From Streptomyces sp. NBC_01255 (GTDB lineage Bacteria; Actinomycetota; Actinomycetes; Streptomycetales; Streptomycetaceae), in NCBI RefSeq assembly GCF_036226445.1, contig NZ_CP108474.1, positions 5,890,001-5,954,000 on the forward strand: a DNA stretch of 64,000 nucleotides, given 5' to 3'. Below, in pieces: positions 20,037-28,477 of this stretch. Position numbers and translations under genes: made by a program. Position 1 is the first letter of the stretch, and every line of letters starts with the position of its first letter. Under the pieces are notes generated by a model. The model saw nothing but the letters and a program-made list of their open reading frames with translations, was not told where the DNA came from and searched no databases.

Positions 20037-20807
20037 TCAGGCGGAGACCCCGCCGTCGATCACCAGGTCGGTGCCGACGGCGGAGCCCGCAGCGTCCGAG
20101 GCGAGGTACAGGACCGCCGCCGCCACCTCCGCGGCGGACGAGATCCGGCCCAGCGGCGACTGCTCCTTCATCCGGACCGCCCGCTCGGCCTCGGTCTCGC
20201 CGGGCTGCAGCGACATCGAGGACTCCGCGGCACCCGGGCTGACCGCGTTGATCCGGACCCCGTCGGCGATGTGGTCCAGGGCCGCGGCCCTGGTGAGGGC
20301 CGAGACGGCCGCCTTCGAGACCTGGTAGCCGAAGACCCCGGGGATCCGGACGTGCGGACCCAGGTTGGACGAGATGTTCACGATCGCCCCGCCGCCGTGC
20401 GCCCGCATGTGCGCCACCTCGGCCTGGAGGGCGTGCAGCACCCCCGTCACGTTGATGTCGAGCAGCGTCTGCCAGTCCTCCAGGGGGAAGTCGGCCGCGC
20501 TGTGGCCGCCGCGGAAGACCCCGGCGTTGTTCACGGCGACGTCGAGACCCCCGAAGAGCTCGACCGTGCGCCGGACCAGCTCCCGCGTGGACGCGGCGCC
20601 GGACACGTCGGCCGTGACCGCGGCCGCGGTGCCCCCGGCGGCCTCGATCAGGGAGACCGTCGCGTCGAGGGGCTCGGCGCTACGGCCGGCGACGACGACC
20701 TTCGCGCCCTCGGCGGCGAAGGCGAGCGCGATGGCCCGGCCGAGGCCGGAGCCGGCGCCGGTGACGAGGACGGTGCGGTCGGTGAAGCGGGCGGATGATG
20801 CGGACAT
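20037..20807 (-). CDS. Short-chain dehydrogenase/reductase
   Basis: A 256-residue classical SDR. The cofactor motif TGAGSGLGRA (residues 16-25), NNAG, catalytic Ser in ISSNLG, and the YQVSK catalytic Tyr/Lys are all present, with a C-terminal IDGGVSA. It oxidises or reduces an alcohol/ketone with NAD(P); the substrate is unknown. It lies 35 nt after an MFS exporter and behind a TetR regulator on the same strand, suggesting a small detoxification or efflux unit. ATG 20807 follows GGGGAGACGACTCAC. Confidence 0.88.
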   Translation of the reverse strand: MSASSARFTDRTVLVTGAGSGLGRAIALAFAAEGAKVVVAGRSAEPLDATVSLIEAAGGTAAAVTADVSGAASTRELVRRTVELFGGLDVAVNNAGVFRGGHSAADFPLEDWQTLLDINVTGVLHALQAEVAHMRAHGGGAIVNISSNLGPHVRIPGVFGYQVSKAAVSALTRAAALDHIADGVRINAVSPGAAESSMSLQPGETEAERAVRMKEQSPLGRISSAAEVAAAVLYLASDAAGSAVGTDLVIDGGVSA

Positions 20808-20842
20808 GTGAGTCGTCTCCCCTGTGAATGCTGTGAGTTGTG

Positions 20843-22213
20843 CTACTTGGTGCGGATCGTGGTGGCCGCCAGGACGGTGAACGCGACGGCCGCGGCCGCC
20901 AGCGACACCGCGTCGCCGCCGAGAGTGAGCAGGGCGGCGAAGACCACGGTCGGCCCGAGCTCCATCGCCGTGTTCAGGACGCCGCCCGCGAGCCCCGCGC
21001 GGTGCGCCGGGACGCGCTCGGTGGCGAGGACGGCGGCGCCCGCGAAGGACAGGGCGCCACCGGCCGCGAGCAGCACGAGGCCGGGCAGCAGCCCGTACGC
21101 GTACGGGACGGAGCGGTCGAGGGCGGTCGCGGCCAGCAGCCCGAGCCCGGCGCCGGCCGTGCCGAGCCCGGCTCCGGTCACCCGGCCGGGGCCGTACCGC
21201 CCGATGAGCGGGCCCGCGAGCCGGCCCGAGCCCAGCAGGGCGACCGCGAAGGGCACGAAGGAGCCGGAGGTGAGCAGCGCGGACCAGCCGCGCCCCTCCT
21301 GGAGGGCCAGGGACAGCAGGACGAAGACCGTGGCCGTCCCGGCCGCGGTGAGCCCGATCGCCGCGAGGCCCAGGACGCGGCGGCCGTCGCGCAGGAAGTC
21401 CGGCGGCAGGAGCGGATCGGCCGTCCGCCGTTCCACGGCCGCGAAGGCGGCGAGGAAGGCCAGTCCGGTGAGCAGCGGGACGAGGACCGGGGCGGAGCCC
21501 CAGGGGTGGGCGTCGGTGAGGACGAGCCCGAAGCTGGCGAGCGTGATCCCGGCCGTGGCGAGCAGCGCGCCGGGCAGGTCCAGGGCCCGGCCCGTACCGG
21601 GCAGGGTCGCGGGCAGCAGCCGGGGTGCGAGGAGCAGCGCCGCGAGGGTCACGGCGACCGGTACGGCGAAGGTGCCGCGCCAGGAGACGGCGGCCGCGAT
21701 CACCCCGGAGAGCAGGTTCCCGGCGGTCGCGCCGAGCACGGAGAGCCCGCCCCAGGTGGCCATCGCCCTGCCGTACGCGGCCGGTGCCGGGAACAGCGCC
21801 CGGAGCACGGCCATCGCAGCAGGGGCGACGAGCGCAGCGCCGACGCCCTGCGCGAAGCGGGCGGCGAGCAGCGCCTCGTACCCCGGGGCGAGCGGTGCCA
21901 GGGCGGAGGCGGTGCCGAAGACCAGGAGCCCGGCCGTGAGGGTCCTGCGGCCGCCGAACCGGTCGGCGAGCCGCCCGCCGAGCAGGAGCAGCCCGGCGAA
22001 GGTCAGGCCGTAGGCGGCGCTCAGCAGGATCAGGTCGGCGCGGTCGAGTCCGAACTCGGCGCCGATGCGGGGGAGGGGGACGGCGAGGCCGGCGAGCGTG
22101 AAGATGAGCGTCATCTGCACGCCGCCGAGCAGGACGAACCCGCCGCGGGTGCGGGGCCGGTCGTGGCCGGCCGCTGCTCTGTCGTGCTCCCGTGTCCGCG
22201 TCGTCGCTTGCAT
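20843..22213 (-). CDS. MFS transporter
   Basis: A 456-residue exporter of the DHA2/EmrB sort, with roughly twelve to fourteen hydrophobic segments and loop 2-3 motif GGRLADRFGGRR. It forms a likely operon with the downstream SDR and is preceded by a TetR-type operator. ATG 22213 has AGGGGGGA upstream. The substrate is unknown, but it probably exports the inducer of the nearby TetR protein. Confidence 0.86.
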   Translation of the reverse strand: MQATTRTREHDRAAAGHDRPRTRGGFVLLGGVQMTLIFTLAGLAVPLPRIGAEFGLDRADLILLSAAYGLTFAGLLLLGGRLADRFGGRRTLTAGLLVFGTASALAPLAPGYEALLAARFAQGVGAALVAPAAMAVLRALFPAPAAYGRAMATWGGLSVLGATAGNLLSGVIAAAVSWRGTFAVPVAVTLAALLLAPRLLPATLPGTGRALDLPGALLATAGITLASFGLVLTDAHPWGSAPVLVPLLTGLAFLAAFAAVERRTADPLLPPDFLRDGRRVLGLAAIGLTAAGTATVFVLLSLALQEGRGWSALLTSGSFVPFAVALLGSGRLAGPLIGRYGPGRVTGAGLGTAGAGLGLLAATALDRSVPYAYGLLPGLVLLAAGGALSFAGAAVLATERVPAHRAGLAGGVLNTAMELGPTVVFAALLTLGGDAVSLAAAAVAFTVLAATTIRTK

Positions 22214-22237
22214 GATCCGTCCCCCCTGAGTGGCTTT

Positions 22238-22253
22238 TGTACTTGACCGTACA
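22238..22253. promoter_or_regulatory. TetR operator upstream of the MFS-SDR unit
   Basis: TGTAC-N6-GTACA, a perfect 5-bp inverted repeat in a locally AT-rich patch 25 nt before the MFS start. GACCGTAC also occurs at 22907-22914 just upstream of the tetR gene, so the repressor may also regulate itself. Confidence 0.65.
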
Positions 22254-22316
22254 TTCCAATATGGGCCCCGGAGAAAGGGCGCCCCTGTGGGCGCCCGCTC
22301 CTCGGTCCGGCAGTCT

Positions 22317-22901
22317 TCAGTCCAACAGTTCCAGTGCCTGCTCCGCCGCGTCCAGGACCCTGCCCGGGTCCGTCGAGGCCTTGCCGACCACCCTGATCCC
22401 CTGGAGCAGGACGAGCAGCATCCGGGCCAGGGCGCGCGGGTCCCGGTCCGCCGGGAGCTCGCCCCCGGCCCGGGCCCGGGTGAGCGCCCCGTACAGGAGC
22501 GTCTCGACCTGCTCCCAGCTGAGCTCGACCCGGCGCGCGACGGCCACGTCGTGCGGGGCCAGCTCCGCCGCCGAGTTGGTGACGAAGCAGCCGTTCAGGC
22601 GCTCGCCCTCGGTCGCCGCCTGCGCGGCGAAGCGGCGGACGAGCCCGCGTACGGCCGGCAGGGCCGGGCCCGGCGTGGACAGCTCCTCGACGAGCTCCGG
22701 GTCGCGGGTCTCCAGGTAGCGGTCCATCGCCTTCATGTACAGGTCGTGCTTGTTCCCGAAGGTCGCGTAGATACTGGCGCGGCCCACACCGAGGTGCTCC
22801 ACGAGGTCCGACATCGTCGTCGCCTCGTAGCCGCGCGCCCAGAACAGGTCGAGAGCGGCCTGGAGCGCGGCGTCGGGATCGAATTCCTTGGTCCTGGCCA
22901 C
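22317..22901 (-). CDS. TetR family regulator
   Basis: A 194-residue TetR protein. The helix-turn-helix (about residues 30-55) includes MSDLVEHLGVGRASIYATFGNKHDLY, and the C-terminal half resembles the AcrR_C/TetR_C_6 ligand domain with the CFVTNSAAEL segment. GTG 22901 is chosen as the family start (ARTKEFDPDAAL); upstream frame is not coding. It lies upstream of the MFS-SDR pair on the same strand, and just after nirD, but is unlikely to belong to the nir unit. Confidence 0.86.
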   Translation of the reverse strand: MARTKEFDPDAALQAALDLFWARGYEATTMSDLVEHLGVGRASIYATFGNKHDLYMKAMDRYLETRDPELVEELSTPGPALPAVRGLVRRFAAQAATEGERLNGCFVTNSAAELAPHDVAVARRVELSWEQVETLLYGALTRARAGGELPADRDPRALARMLLVLLQGIRVVGKASTDPGRVLDAAEQALELLD

Positions 22902-22938
22902 GAAGAGACCGTACGTCTTTCTGGAACGACCGGTCAAG

Positions 22939-23328
22939 CTAGACGCTTCGGACGGGATACACCGCCACCGTGACCCCGTCGTCGTCAAGGCAGCGGCCCG
23001 TCTCCAGGTCGAAGCGCTGCTTCAGGAGCGGCGACGCCACGAACGGCCGCCCGTCCGCCGAGCCGATCAGCCCCCGGGACAGCACCTGCGCCCCGGTGAA
23101 CGGGTCGCGGTTGTCGATCGCGTACGTCCGGCCCGACCGGTCCCGGAAGACCGCCGCCTGCCGGCCGTCCGGCAGCAGCGCCGCCACGCCCCGGCCCGGG
23201 GTCAGCCGGGACTCCTCGCAGACCGTCATCCAGGAGTCGGGGGAGGGGGAGAGTTCGAGCGTCGCGGAGGTGAGCGTCGTCGAGGTGAGTGCCGTCGAGG
23301 TGAGTGTCGTCGAGCCGGGCGTCGTCAT
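22939..23328 (-). CDS. nirD: Nitrite reductase small subunit NirD
   Basis: A 129-residue Rieske-like NirD protein that associates with NirB. The NirD fold begins near residue 30 (SWMTVCEESRL) and includes AVFRDRSGRTYAIDNRDPF and LLKQRFDLETGRCLDD. Residues that would bind a Rieske cluster are not obvious, as is normal for NirD. The first 25 residues are a Ser/Thr repeat (STALTSTTLTSATL) from near-tandem DNA repeats. The ATG overlaps the nirB stop by 4 nt, so translation is probably coupled. Confidence 0.9.
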   Translation of the reverse strand: MTTPGSTTLTSTALTSTTLTSATLELSPSPDSWMTVCEESRLTPGRGVAALLPDGRQAAVFRDRSGRTYAIDNRDPFTGAQVLSRGLIGSADGRPFVASPLLKQRFDLETGRCLDDDGVTVAVYPVRSV

Positions 23329-25895
23329 CGGGAAGCCCCTTCCAGGGTGCTGTTCGTCGGGCCGAGCGTCAGGACCGTGAGGTCCGGCTTGATCTGGTCG
23401 CGCTCCGGCATGAACCGGACCGACGGGTCCGGCGCCTCCGGCGCGTTCACGAAGGAGACGAAGCGCCGCAGCCGGTCCGGGTCGTCCAGCGTCTGCGCCC
23501 ACTCGTCCTGGTAGTCCGCGACGTGCGCCGACATCAGCGCCTCCAGCTCGTCGCACAGCCCGAGCGAGTCGTGCACCACCACGTCCTTGAGATGGTCGAG
23601 CCCGCCCTCCAGGCGCTCCAGCCAGGTCGACGTCCGCTCCAGGCGGTCCCCCGTCCGGATATAGAACATCAGGAACCGGTCGATCAGACGGACGAGTTCG
23701 GCGTCCGAGAGGTCCTGGGCGAGCAGGTCCGCGTGGCGCGGGGTCGCGCCGCCGTTCCCGCCGACGTACAGGTTCCAGCCGTTCGCCGTCGCGATGATCC
23801 CGAAGTCCTTCGACTGGGCCTCCGCGCACTCGCGGGCGCAGCCCGAGACGGCCGACTTCAGCTTGTGCGGGGCGCGCAGACCCCGGTAGCGCAGCTCCAG
23901 CTGGATCGCCATCTTCACCGAGTCCTGGACGCCGTATCGGCACCAGGTCTGCCCGACGCAGGACTTCACCGTGCGCAGCGACTTGCCGTAGGCGTGCCCC
24001 GACTCGAAGCCCGCGTCGACCAATCGGGTCCAGATCGAGGGGAGTTGGTCCACCCGCGCGCCGAAGAGGTCGATCCGCTGGCCGCCCGTGATCTTCGTGT
24101 AGAGGCCGAAGTCCCGTGCCACCTCGCCGATCACGATCAGCCTGTCCGGGGTGATCTCGCCGCCGGGGATGCGCGGCACGACCGAGTACGAGCCGTTGCG
24201 CTGCATGTTGGCGAGGAAGTGGTCGTTGGTGTCCTGCAGGGAGGCCTGCTCGCCGTCGAGGATGTAGCCGCCCATGCCGAGTGTCGGGGCGAGACTGGCC
24301 AGGATCGAGCCGACCGTCGGCTTGCAGACCTCGCAGCCCTCTCCGCCCTTCGCCCCGTCCCGCCCGTGCGAGTCGAGCAGCGCGGCGAAGGAGGTGATCC
24401 GGAGCGTGCGGGCGATCTCGTACAGCTCGCTGCGGTTGTACGAGAAGCAGCCGCAGAGCCCCTTGTCGGTGGCGGCCGGCAGCAGCTTCTCGATCACCTT
24501 CACGCAACTGCCGCAGCCCGTACCGGCCTTGGTGCACTTCTTCACCTCGGCCAGCGACTCGCACTGGCCGATCGCGTGCTTCGTGACGTTGTGGCAGGAG
24601 CAGATCACCGCGTCGTCCGGCAGGGCCGACGGGCCGAGCGCCACCGGTGCGCCCGCGCCCGCCGGGAGCACCAACTGCTCGGCGGAGACGGGCGGTACGG
24701 AACCGGTGAGCGGCCGGAGCAGCCCGTACTGCTCGGCGTCGCCGACCAGGACGCCGCCCAGCAGCACCCCGTCGCCGGAGATCACCAGCTTCTTGTAGAC
24801 GCCCGAGCGGGAGTCGGAGTAGACGACGTCGAGGCAGCCCTCGGCCGTGCCGTGCGCGTCGCCGAAGGAGGCCACGTCCACGCCGAGGAGCTTGAGCTTG
24901 GTCGACATGTCGGCGCCCGTGAAGCCGTCGCCGGCCCCCGCCCCGTCGGCGATCGTCGCCGCCACCGTCTGCGCCATCTCGTAGCCCGGAGCCACCAGGC
25001 CGTACACCCGGCCGTCCACGGCGAGCGCGCACTCGCCGATCGCGAACACCGCCGGGTCCGACGTACGGCACCGCTCGTCGACCGCGATGCCGCCGCGCTC
25101 GCCGACGTCCAGGCCGCAGTCGCGGGCCAGTTGGTCCCGGGGGCGCACGCCCGCCGAGAACACGACCATGTCCGCGGCCAGTTCGGAACCGTCCGAGAGC
25201 TTCATCCCGGTCACGGCGCCGTCCGCCGTCAGGACCTCCTGCGTGCCCGTCCCCGTGTGGACGCTCAGGCCCATCCGCTCGATGGTGCGCAGGAGGGCCG
25301 CGCCGCCGCCCTCGTCGACCTGCACCGGCATCAGGCGCGGTGCGAACTCCACGACGTGCGTGTCGAGTCCGAGCCCCTTGAGCGCGCCCGCCGCCTCCAG
25401 GCCGAGCAGCCCGCCGCCGACGACCGCGCCCGTCGTCGCCGTCTTCGCGTACTCCTCGATGGCGAGCAGGTCCTCGATGGTGCGGTAGACGAAGCAGCCG
25501 CGGGCGTCCTTGCCGGGGACCGGCGGGACGAAGGGGTACGAGCCGGTGGCGAGGACCAGCGTGTCGTACGCGAAGACCTGCCCGGAACGGGCGGTGACCG
25601 TACGGGCCTCCCGGTCCACCGACTCCGCCGGGTCGCCGAGGTACAGCTCGATGCCGTGCTTCTCCAGGAACCCGGCCTCGACCATCGACAGGTCCTCGGC
25701 GCTCTTCCCCGAGAAGTACGAGGTCAGCTGCACGCGGTCGTAGGCCGGGCGCGGCTCCTCGCAGAGGACCACGATCCGGGCCCGCTCGGTGACGCCACGG
25801 TCGGCGAGCGCCTCCAGGAACCGCTGGCCGACCATTCCGTGGCCGACCAGGACGATCGTGGGGGTGGGCGCGGGCGTCGTCATGTCAGCGCTCAT
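23325..25895 (-). CDS. nirB: NADH-dependent nitrite reductase large subunit NirB
   Basis: An 856-residue assimilatory nitrite reductase (nitrite to ammonium, six electrons). Domains in order: FAD/NAD oxidoreductase (VLVGHGMVGQRF at the start), BFD-like [2Fe-2S] domain (CSCHNVTKHAIGQC...GCGSC), and the sirohaem/[4Fe-4S] domains (KSCVGQTWCRYG...GCARECAE, giving the four cluster Cys). ATG 25895 has GGAGG 8 nt upstream; an ATG at 25883 is weaker. One base separates it from the preceding gene. Sirohaem would come from the SirB pathway, whose chelatase gene is at 47.2 kb. Confidence 0.95.
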   Translation of the reverse strand: MSADMTTPAPTPTIVLVGHGMVGQRFLEALADRGVTERARIVVLCEEPRPAYDRVQLTSYFSGKSAEDLSMVEAGFLEKHGIELYLGDPAESVDREARTVTARSGQVFAYDTLVLATGSYPFVPPVPGKDARGCFVYRTIEDLLAIEEYAKTATTGAVVGGGLLGLEAAGALKGLGLDTHVVEFAPRLMPVQVDEGGGAALLRTIERMGLSVHTGTGTQEVLTADGAVTGMKLSDGSELAADMVVFSAGVRPRDQLARDCGLDVGERGGIAVDERCRTSDPAVFAIGECALAVDGRVYGLVAPGYEMAQTVAATIADGAGAGDGFTGADMSTKLKLLGVDVASFGDAHGTAEGCLDVVYSDSRSGVYKKLVISGDGVLLGGVLVGDAEQYGLLRPLTGSVPPVSAEQLVLPAGAGAPVALGPSALPDDAVICSCHNVTKHAIGQCESLAEVKKCTKAGTGCGSCVKVIEKLLPAATDKGLCGCFSYNRSELYEIARTLRITSFAALLDSHGRDGAKGGEGCEVCKPTVGSILASLAPTLGMGGYILDGEQASLQDTNDHFLANMQRNGSYSVVPRIPGGEITPDRLIVIGEVARDFGLYTKITGGQRIDLFGARVDQLPSIWTRLVDAGFESGHAYGKSLRTVKSCVGQTWCRYGVQDSVKMAIQLELRYRGLRAPHKLKSAVSGCARECAEAQSKDFGIIATANGWNLYVGGNGGATPRHADLLAQDLSDAELVRLIDRFLMFYIRTGDRLERTSTWLERLEGGLDHLKDVVVHDSLGLCDELEALMSAHVADYQDEWAQTLDDPDRLRRFVSFVNAPEAPDPSVRFMPERDQIKPDLTVLTLGPTNSTLEGASR

Positions 25896-25896
25896 G

Positions 25897-27087
25897 TCAG
25901 GAGCCTCCGTCGTGGGTGAGCAGGTGCAGCAGAGGGGCCTCCGGGAGGGCTTCGTCGCCCTCCCAGGCCCGGGCGAGCGCGCCGACCGCGGCCAGGTCGC
26001 CGAGGAGGACGCCCCCGACGAGCCGGTCACCGCGGACGACGACCTTGCGGTAGGCGCCTTGGGTGGCGTCGGTGAGCTGGACGACGTCGTCGCCCGGCTG
26101 GGCGGTCGCGTCGCCGAAGGCGGCGAGGTCCAGGGGGTGGGGGCCGCCGAGGGTGAGGCGGGTGAGGGCGCGGGTGCCGGTGTACCGGGGGGCGGGGTCC
26201 GTTGTCGCCAGCAGCTCCGCCAGGACGTCCGCCTGTTCCAGGGCCGGGCCCGCCAGGCCGTAGACGCGGCCCTCGTGTTCCGCGCAGTCGCCGATGGCGT
26301 GGATGTACGGGTCGGAGGTGCGGAGTTCGTCGTCGACCAGGACGCCCCTGCCGACGTCGAGGCCCGCCTCCCGGGCCAGGGCCGTGCGGGGCCTGACCCC
26401 GCAGGCCAGGACCACGACCTGGGCGTCGAGGACGAAGCCGTCGGCGAGTTCGACCGCCGTCACCGCCCCTTCCCGCTGCCGCAGGCCGCTCACCCGGCAC
26501 TCCGTGTGCACCTCGACGCCGAGGGACTCCACGTGGTCGCGCAGCAAAGCGGATGCCTGGACGTCGAGTTGGCGTTCCATCAGGCGCTCGCCCTGCTGGG
26601 TCAGGACGACCTCCGCACCCAGCGCGGCGAGCGCGCGCGCCGCCGAGACCCCGAGGAGCCCGCCGCCGATGACCACCGCCCGCACCCCGGGCCGGACGAG
26701 CGCGCGCAGCGTCAGGCAGTCGTCGAGCGTACGGAAGGGGTGGACGCCCTCCGGCAGCGCCGCCCCGCGCAGGCCGCGCAGCGGCGGCAGCACCGGGTTG
26801 GAGCCCGTGGCCAGGACCAGCCGGTCGTAGCCGACGAGGGAGCCGTCCGCGCACTCCACCGTCCGCGCCGCCCGGTCGATCCGTACCGCCCGCACCCCGA
26901 GCCGTACCGGCTCCCGGGTCCCGGGCAGGGCGATCACCTCGGGGGCGTACCGCCCGGCGAGGACGTCCGCGAGCAGCACCCTGTTGTACGGGGCGTGCGG
27001 CTCCTCGCCGAGGAGGGTGACGGGCAGGCGCTGGGCGAGCCGGGCGCCCGCCGTTCCGCCCCCGACCACCACGATCCGTGTACTCAT
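25897..27087 (-). CDS. FAD-dependent oxidoreductase of the nitrite reductase operon
   Basis: A 396-residue pyridine nucleotide-disulphide oxidoreductase resembling the first half of NirB. It has an N-terminal FAD motif (IVVVGGGTAGARLA), an NAD motif (AVVIGGGLLGVSAA), and an HAIGDCAEH motif near residue 275. It lacks the haem and BFD domains, so it may feed electrons to nitrate or nitrite reductase (compare NasB/NasC-type components) rather than reduce nitrite itself. It is the first gene of the operon with nirB and nirD, behind a GlnR box. Exact electron partner is inferred. Confidence 0.85.
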   Translation of the reverse strand: MSTRIVVVGGGTAGARLAQRLPVTLLGEEPHAPYNRVLLADVLAGRYAPEVIALPGTREPVRLGVRAVRIDRAARTVECADGSLVGYDRLVLATGSNPVLPPLRGLRGAALPEGVHPFRTLDDCLTLRALVRPGVRAVVIGGGLLGVSAARALAALGAEVVLTQQGERLMERQLDVQASALLRDHVESLGVEVHTECRVSGLRQREGAVTAVELADGFVLDAQVVVLACGVRPRTALAREAGLDVGRGVLVDDELRTSDPYIHAIGDCAEHEGRVYGLAGPALEQADVLAELLATTDPAPRYTGTRALTRLTLGGPHPLDLAAFGDATAQPGDDVVQLTDATQGAYRKVVVRGDRLVGGVLLGDLAAVGALARAWEGDEALPEAPLLHLLTHDGGS

Positions 27088-27110
27088 ACCGGGAAGCGTG
27101 CGCGGCCGGT

Positions 27111-27148
27111 GTTACCCGGCGGCATCCCGACTGTTTCCCGTACGGAAC
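27111..27148 (-). promoter_or_regulatory. GlnR box upstream of the nir operon
   Basis: On the minus strand: GTTCC-N6-GAAAC-N6-GATGC-N6-GTAAC, every half-site exactly 6 nt apart, against the GlnR a-b-a-b scheme gTnAc-n6-GaAAc-n6-GtnAc-n6-GaAAc. Match by half-site: 4/5, 5/5, 3/5, 4/5. GlnR is known to activate nitrite reductase genes in Streptomyces. The box ends 23 nt before the ATG. Confidence 0.82.
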
Positions 27149-27180
27149 GCTGATCTCCGTCCCCGGTCCCGGGCGCTGTG

Positions 27181-27260
27181 AGGGCCGGCGGTCAGAGGGG
27201 TGGGCCGGCGGTCGCAGGGGGAGGCCGGCGGTCACAGGGGAAGGCCGGCGGTCAGAGGGG
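27181..27260. repeat. Four-copy 20-bp tandem repeat
   Basis: Four contiguous 20-mers built on NNGGCCGGCGGTCANAGGGG occupy 27181-27200, 27201-27220, 27221-27240 and 27241-27260, differing at a few positions. The last copy contains the stop codon of the LysR gene. It looks like a minisatellite; a structural or binding role is possible. Confidence 0.85.
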
Positions 27261-28139
27261 GACGGGTCCGACGTCGGCCGCGGTCTCGGCCAGTGCGCGG
27301 ATGGTGGGGCTGTCGGCGGTGGAGCGCCAGATCAGGGCCAGGGGGAGGTCGGGGGCGTCGTGGACGGGCACGAACACGATGCCGGGGTGAGTGTTGTAGC
27401 GGGCGGCGAGCACGCCCAGCGGGTGGACGCACAGTCCGGCGGCCACCAGCGAAAGGATCTCGTGGAAGGTGTGCGCGACGGGCCCGCGGGGGATGCGGCG
27501 GCCGAGCGGTGTGCGCGTGGGGACCATGGAGGCGATCCAGTACTCGGGTGCGTCGGGGCCGAGGTCGGCGACGTGGTTGTCGGCGAGGTCCTCCAGGGAC
27601 ACCGTGTCGCGCCCGGCCAGCGGATGCTCCGCCGGCACGGCCAGGACGCGGCCTCCGGTGGCCACGGTGGGGCCGACGGTGAGGTCCGGTTCGGCGACGG
27701 GCAGCCACAGCACGTTCACGTCCGTCTCCCCGGTGCGCAGGGAGGTGAACGGGTCGCTGCCCACGACTTCGGTGAACTGCACGTCGCTGCCGGGGTAGCG
27801 GCTGCGGAACGCGTCGAGGAGCGGGCGGAGTTCGTATCCGAGCGTGCCGATGACGCCGAGCCGTATACGGCCCGCGCCAAGACCGGCCGCCTCGGCGCGG
27901 GCGAGTCCCGCTCGGAGGAGGTCGTGGGCCTGCTGGAGATCCTCGCGGAGGCGCCGGCCGACCGGGGTCAGGGCCACGCGCCGGCTGGTGCGGTCGAACA
28001 GTGCCGCGCCGATGCGCCGTTCCTGCTTGGCGATGGCCTGGCTGACGCGGGCCTGGGACACGTGCAGCCGCTCGGCGGTGCGGCCGAAGTGCAGCTCCTC
28101 GGCCAACGTCAGGAAGATCTCGATGTCTCGTAACTCCAC
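27252..28139 (-). CDS. LysR family regulator with TTA as third codon
   Basis: A 295-residue LysR protein. The N-terminal wHTH (MELRDIEIFLTLAEELHFGR...RLHVSQARVSQAI) is followed by the substrate-binding domain with LGVIGTLGYELRPLL at about residues 92-106. GTG 28139 is preferred because the paralogue at 62835-63725 starts the same way and GGGAG lies 7 nt upstream inside a palindrome. Codon 3 is TTA, so synthesis may depend on bldA. It once probably controlled a divergent gene; only a SnoaL-like remnant remains there. Confidence 0.87.
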   Translation of the reverse strand: MELRDIEIFLTLAEELHFGRTAERLHVSQARVSQAIAKQERRIGAALFDRTSRRVALTPVGRRLREDLQQAHDLLRAGLARAEAAGLGAGRIRLGVIGTLGYELRPLLDAFRSRYPGSDVQFTEVVGSDPFTSLRTGETDVNVLWLPVAEPDLTVGPTVATGGRVLAVPAEHPLAGRDTVSLEDLADNHVADLGPDAPEYWIASMVPTRTPLGRRIPRGPVAHTFHEILSLVAAGLCVHPLGVLAARYNTHPGIVFVPVHDAPDLPLALIWRSTADSPTIRALAETAADVGPVPL

Positions 28140-28141
28140 GC

Positions 28142-28157
28142 ATAACTCCCGAGTTAT
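28142..28157. promoter_or_regulatory. LysR operator covering the ribosome binding site
   Basis: ATAACTC-CC-GAGTTAT, a perfect 7-bp inverted repeat 2 nt upstream of the LysR GTG. Its minus-strand GGGAG serves as the ribosome binding site, so binding would block both promoter and translation start. A likely autoregulation site. Confidence 0.6.
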
Positions 28158-28194
28158 CGATCGCCCCACGAAGCGTACGTTGTTCCGCCGACGG

Positions 28195-28341
28195 CCTCCC
28201 TCGAACGCGGTCTACCACGATCGCTACCAACGCACCCCGGACGGCTGGAAGTTCGCCGACCGCGTCTACGAGGTGCGCTACCTCGACTCCACGCCCCTGG
28301 CGGGCTCGCCGCCCCGGAGTGGGCTACTCCCCACGGAGTAG
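28195..28341 (+). pseudogene. C-terminal remnant of a SnoaL-like/NTF2-family protein
   Basis: The + frame reads YHDRYQRTPDGWKFADRV and then a YEVRYLDSTPLAGSPP tail, a pattern close to the C-terminus of SnoaL-like domain proteins, ending at the TGA/TAG at 28341. No start codon, ribosome binding site or N-terminal two-thirds exists upstream; the region upstream is the LysR promoter. It is best read as the truncated end of a gene that was divergent from LysR. Confidence 0.65.
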
Positions 28342-28477
28342 TCGCACCGCCTCCCGCCGCGGGACGACCAGGGAGCCCGCGCGGCGGCATTCTGACTGTC
28401 ACGCACCGGGGTGCCACGCCCGCACCGCCCGCCCGGGTCCCGCGCCGATTCCCTTCACCGACCATCCAGGAGCTGTC

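Noticed and set aside
20037..22259. A 740-codon frame joining the SDR and the MFS region
   Set aside because: Only its last third (the SDR) is real; the first part is Arg/Pro-rich shadow sequence of the MFS gene.
27181..27260. Possible CRISPR array
   Set aside because: The units are contiguous with no spacers, only 20 bp, and there are no cas genes.
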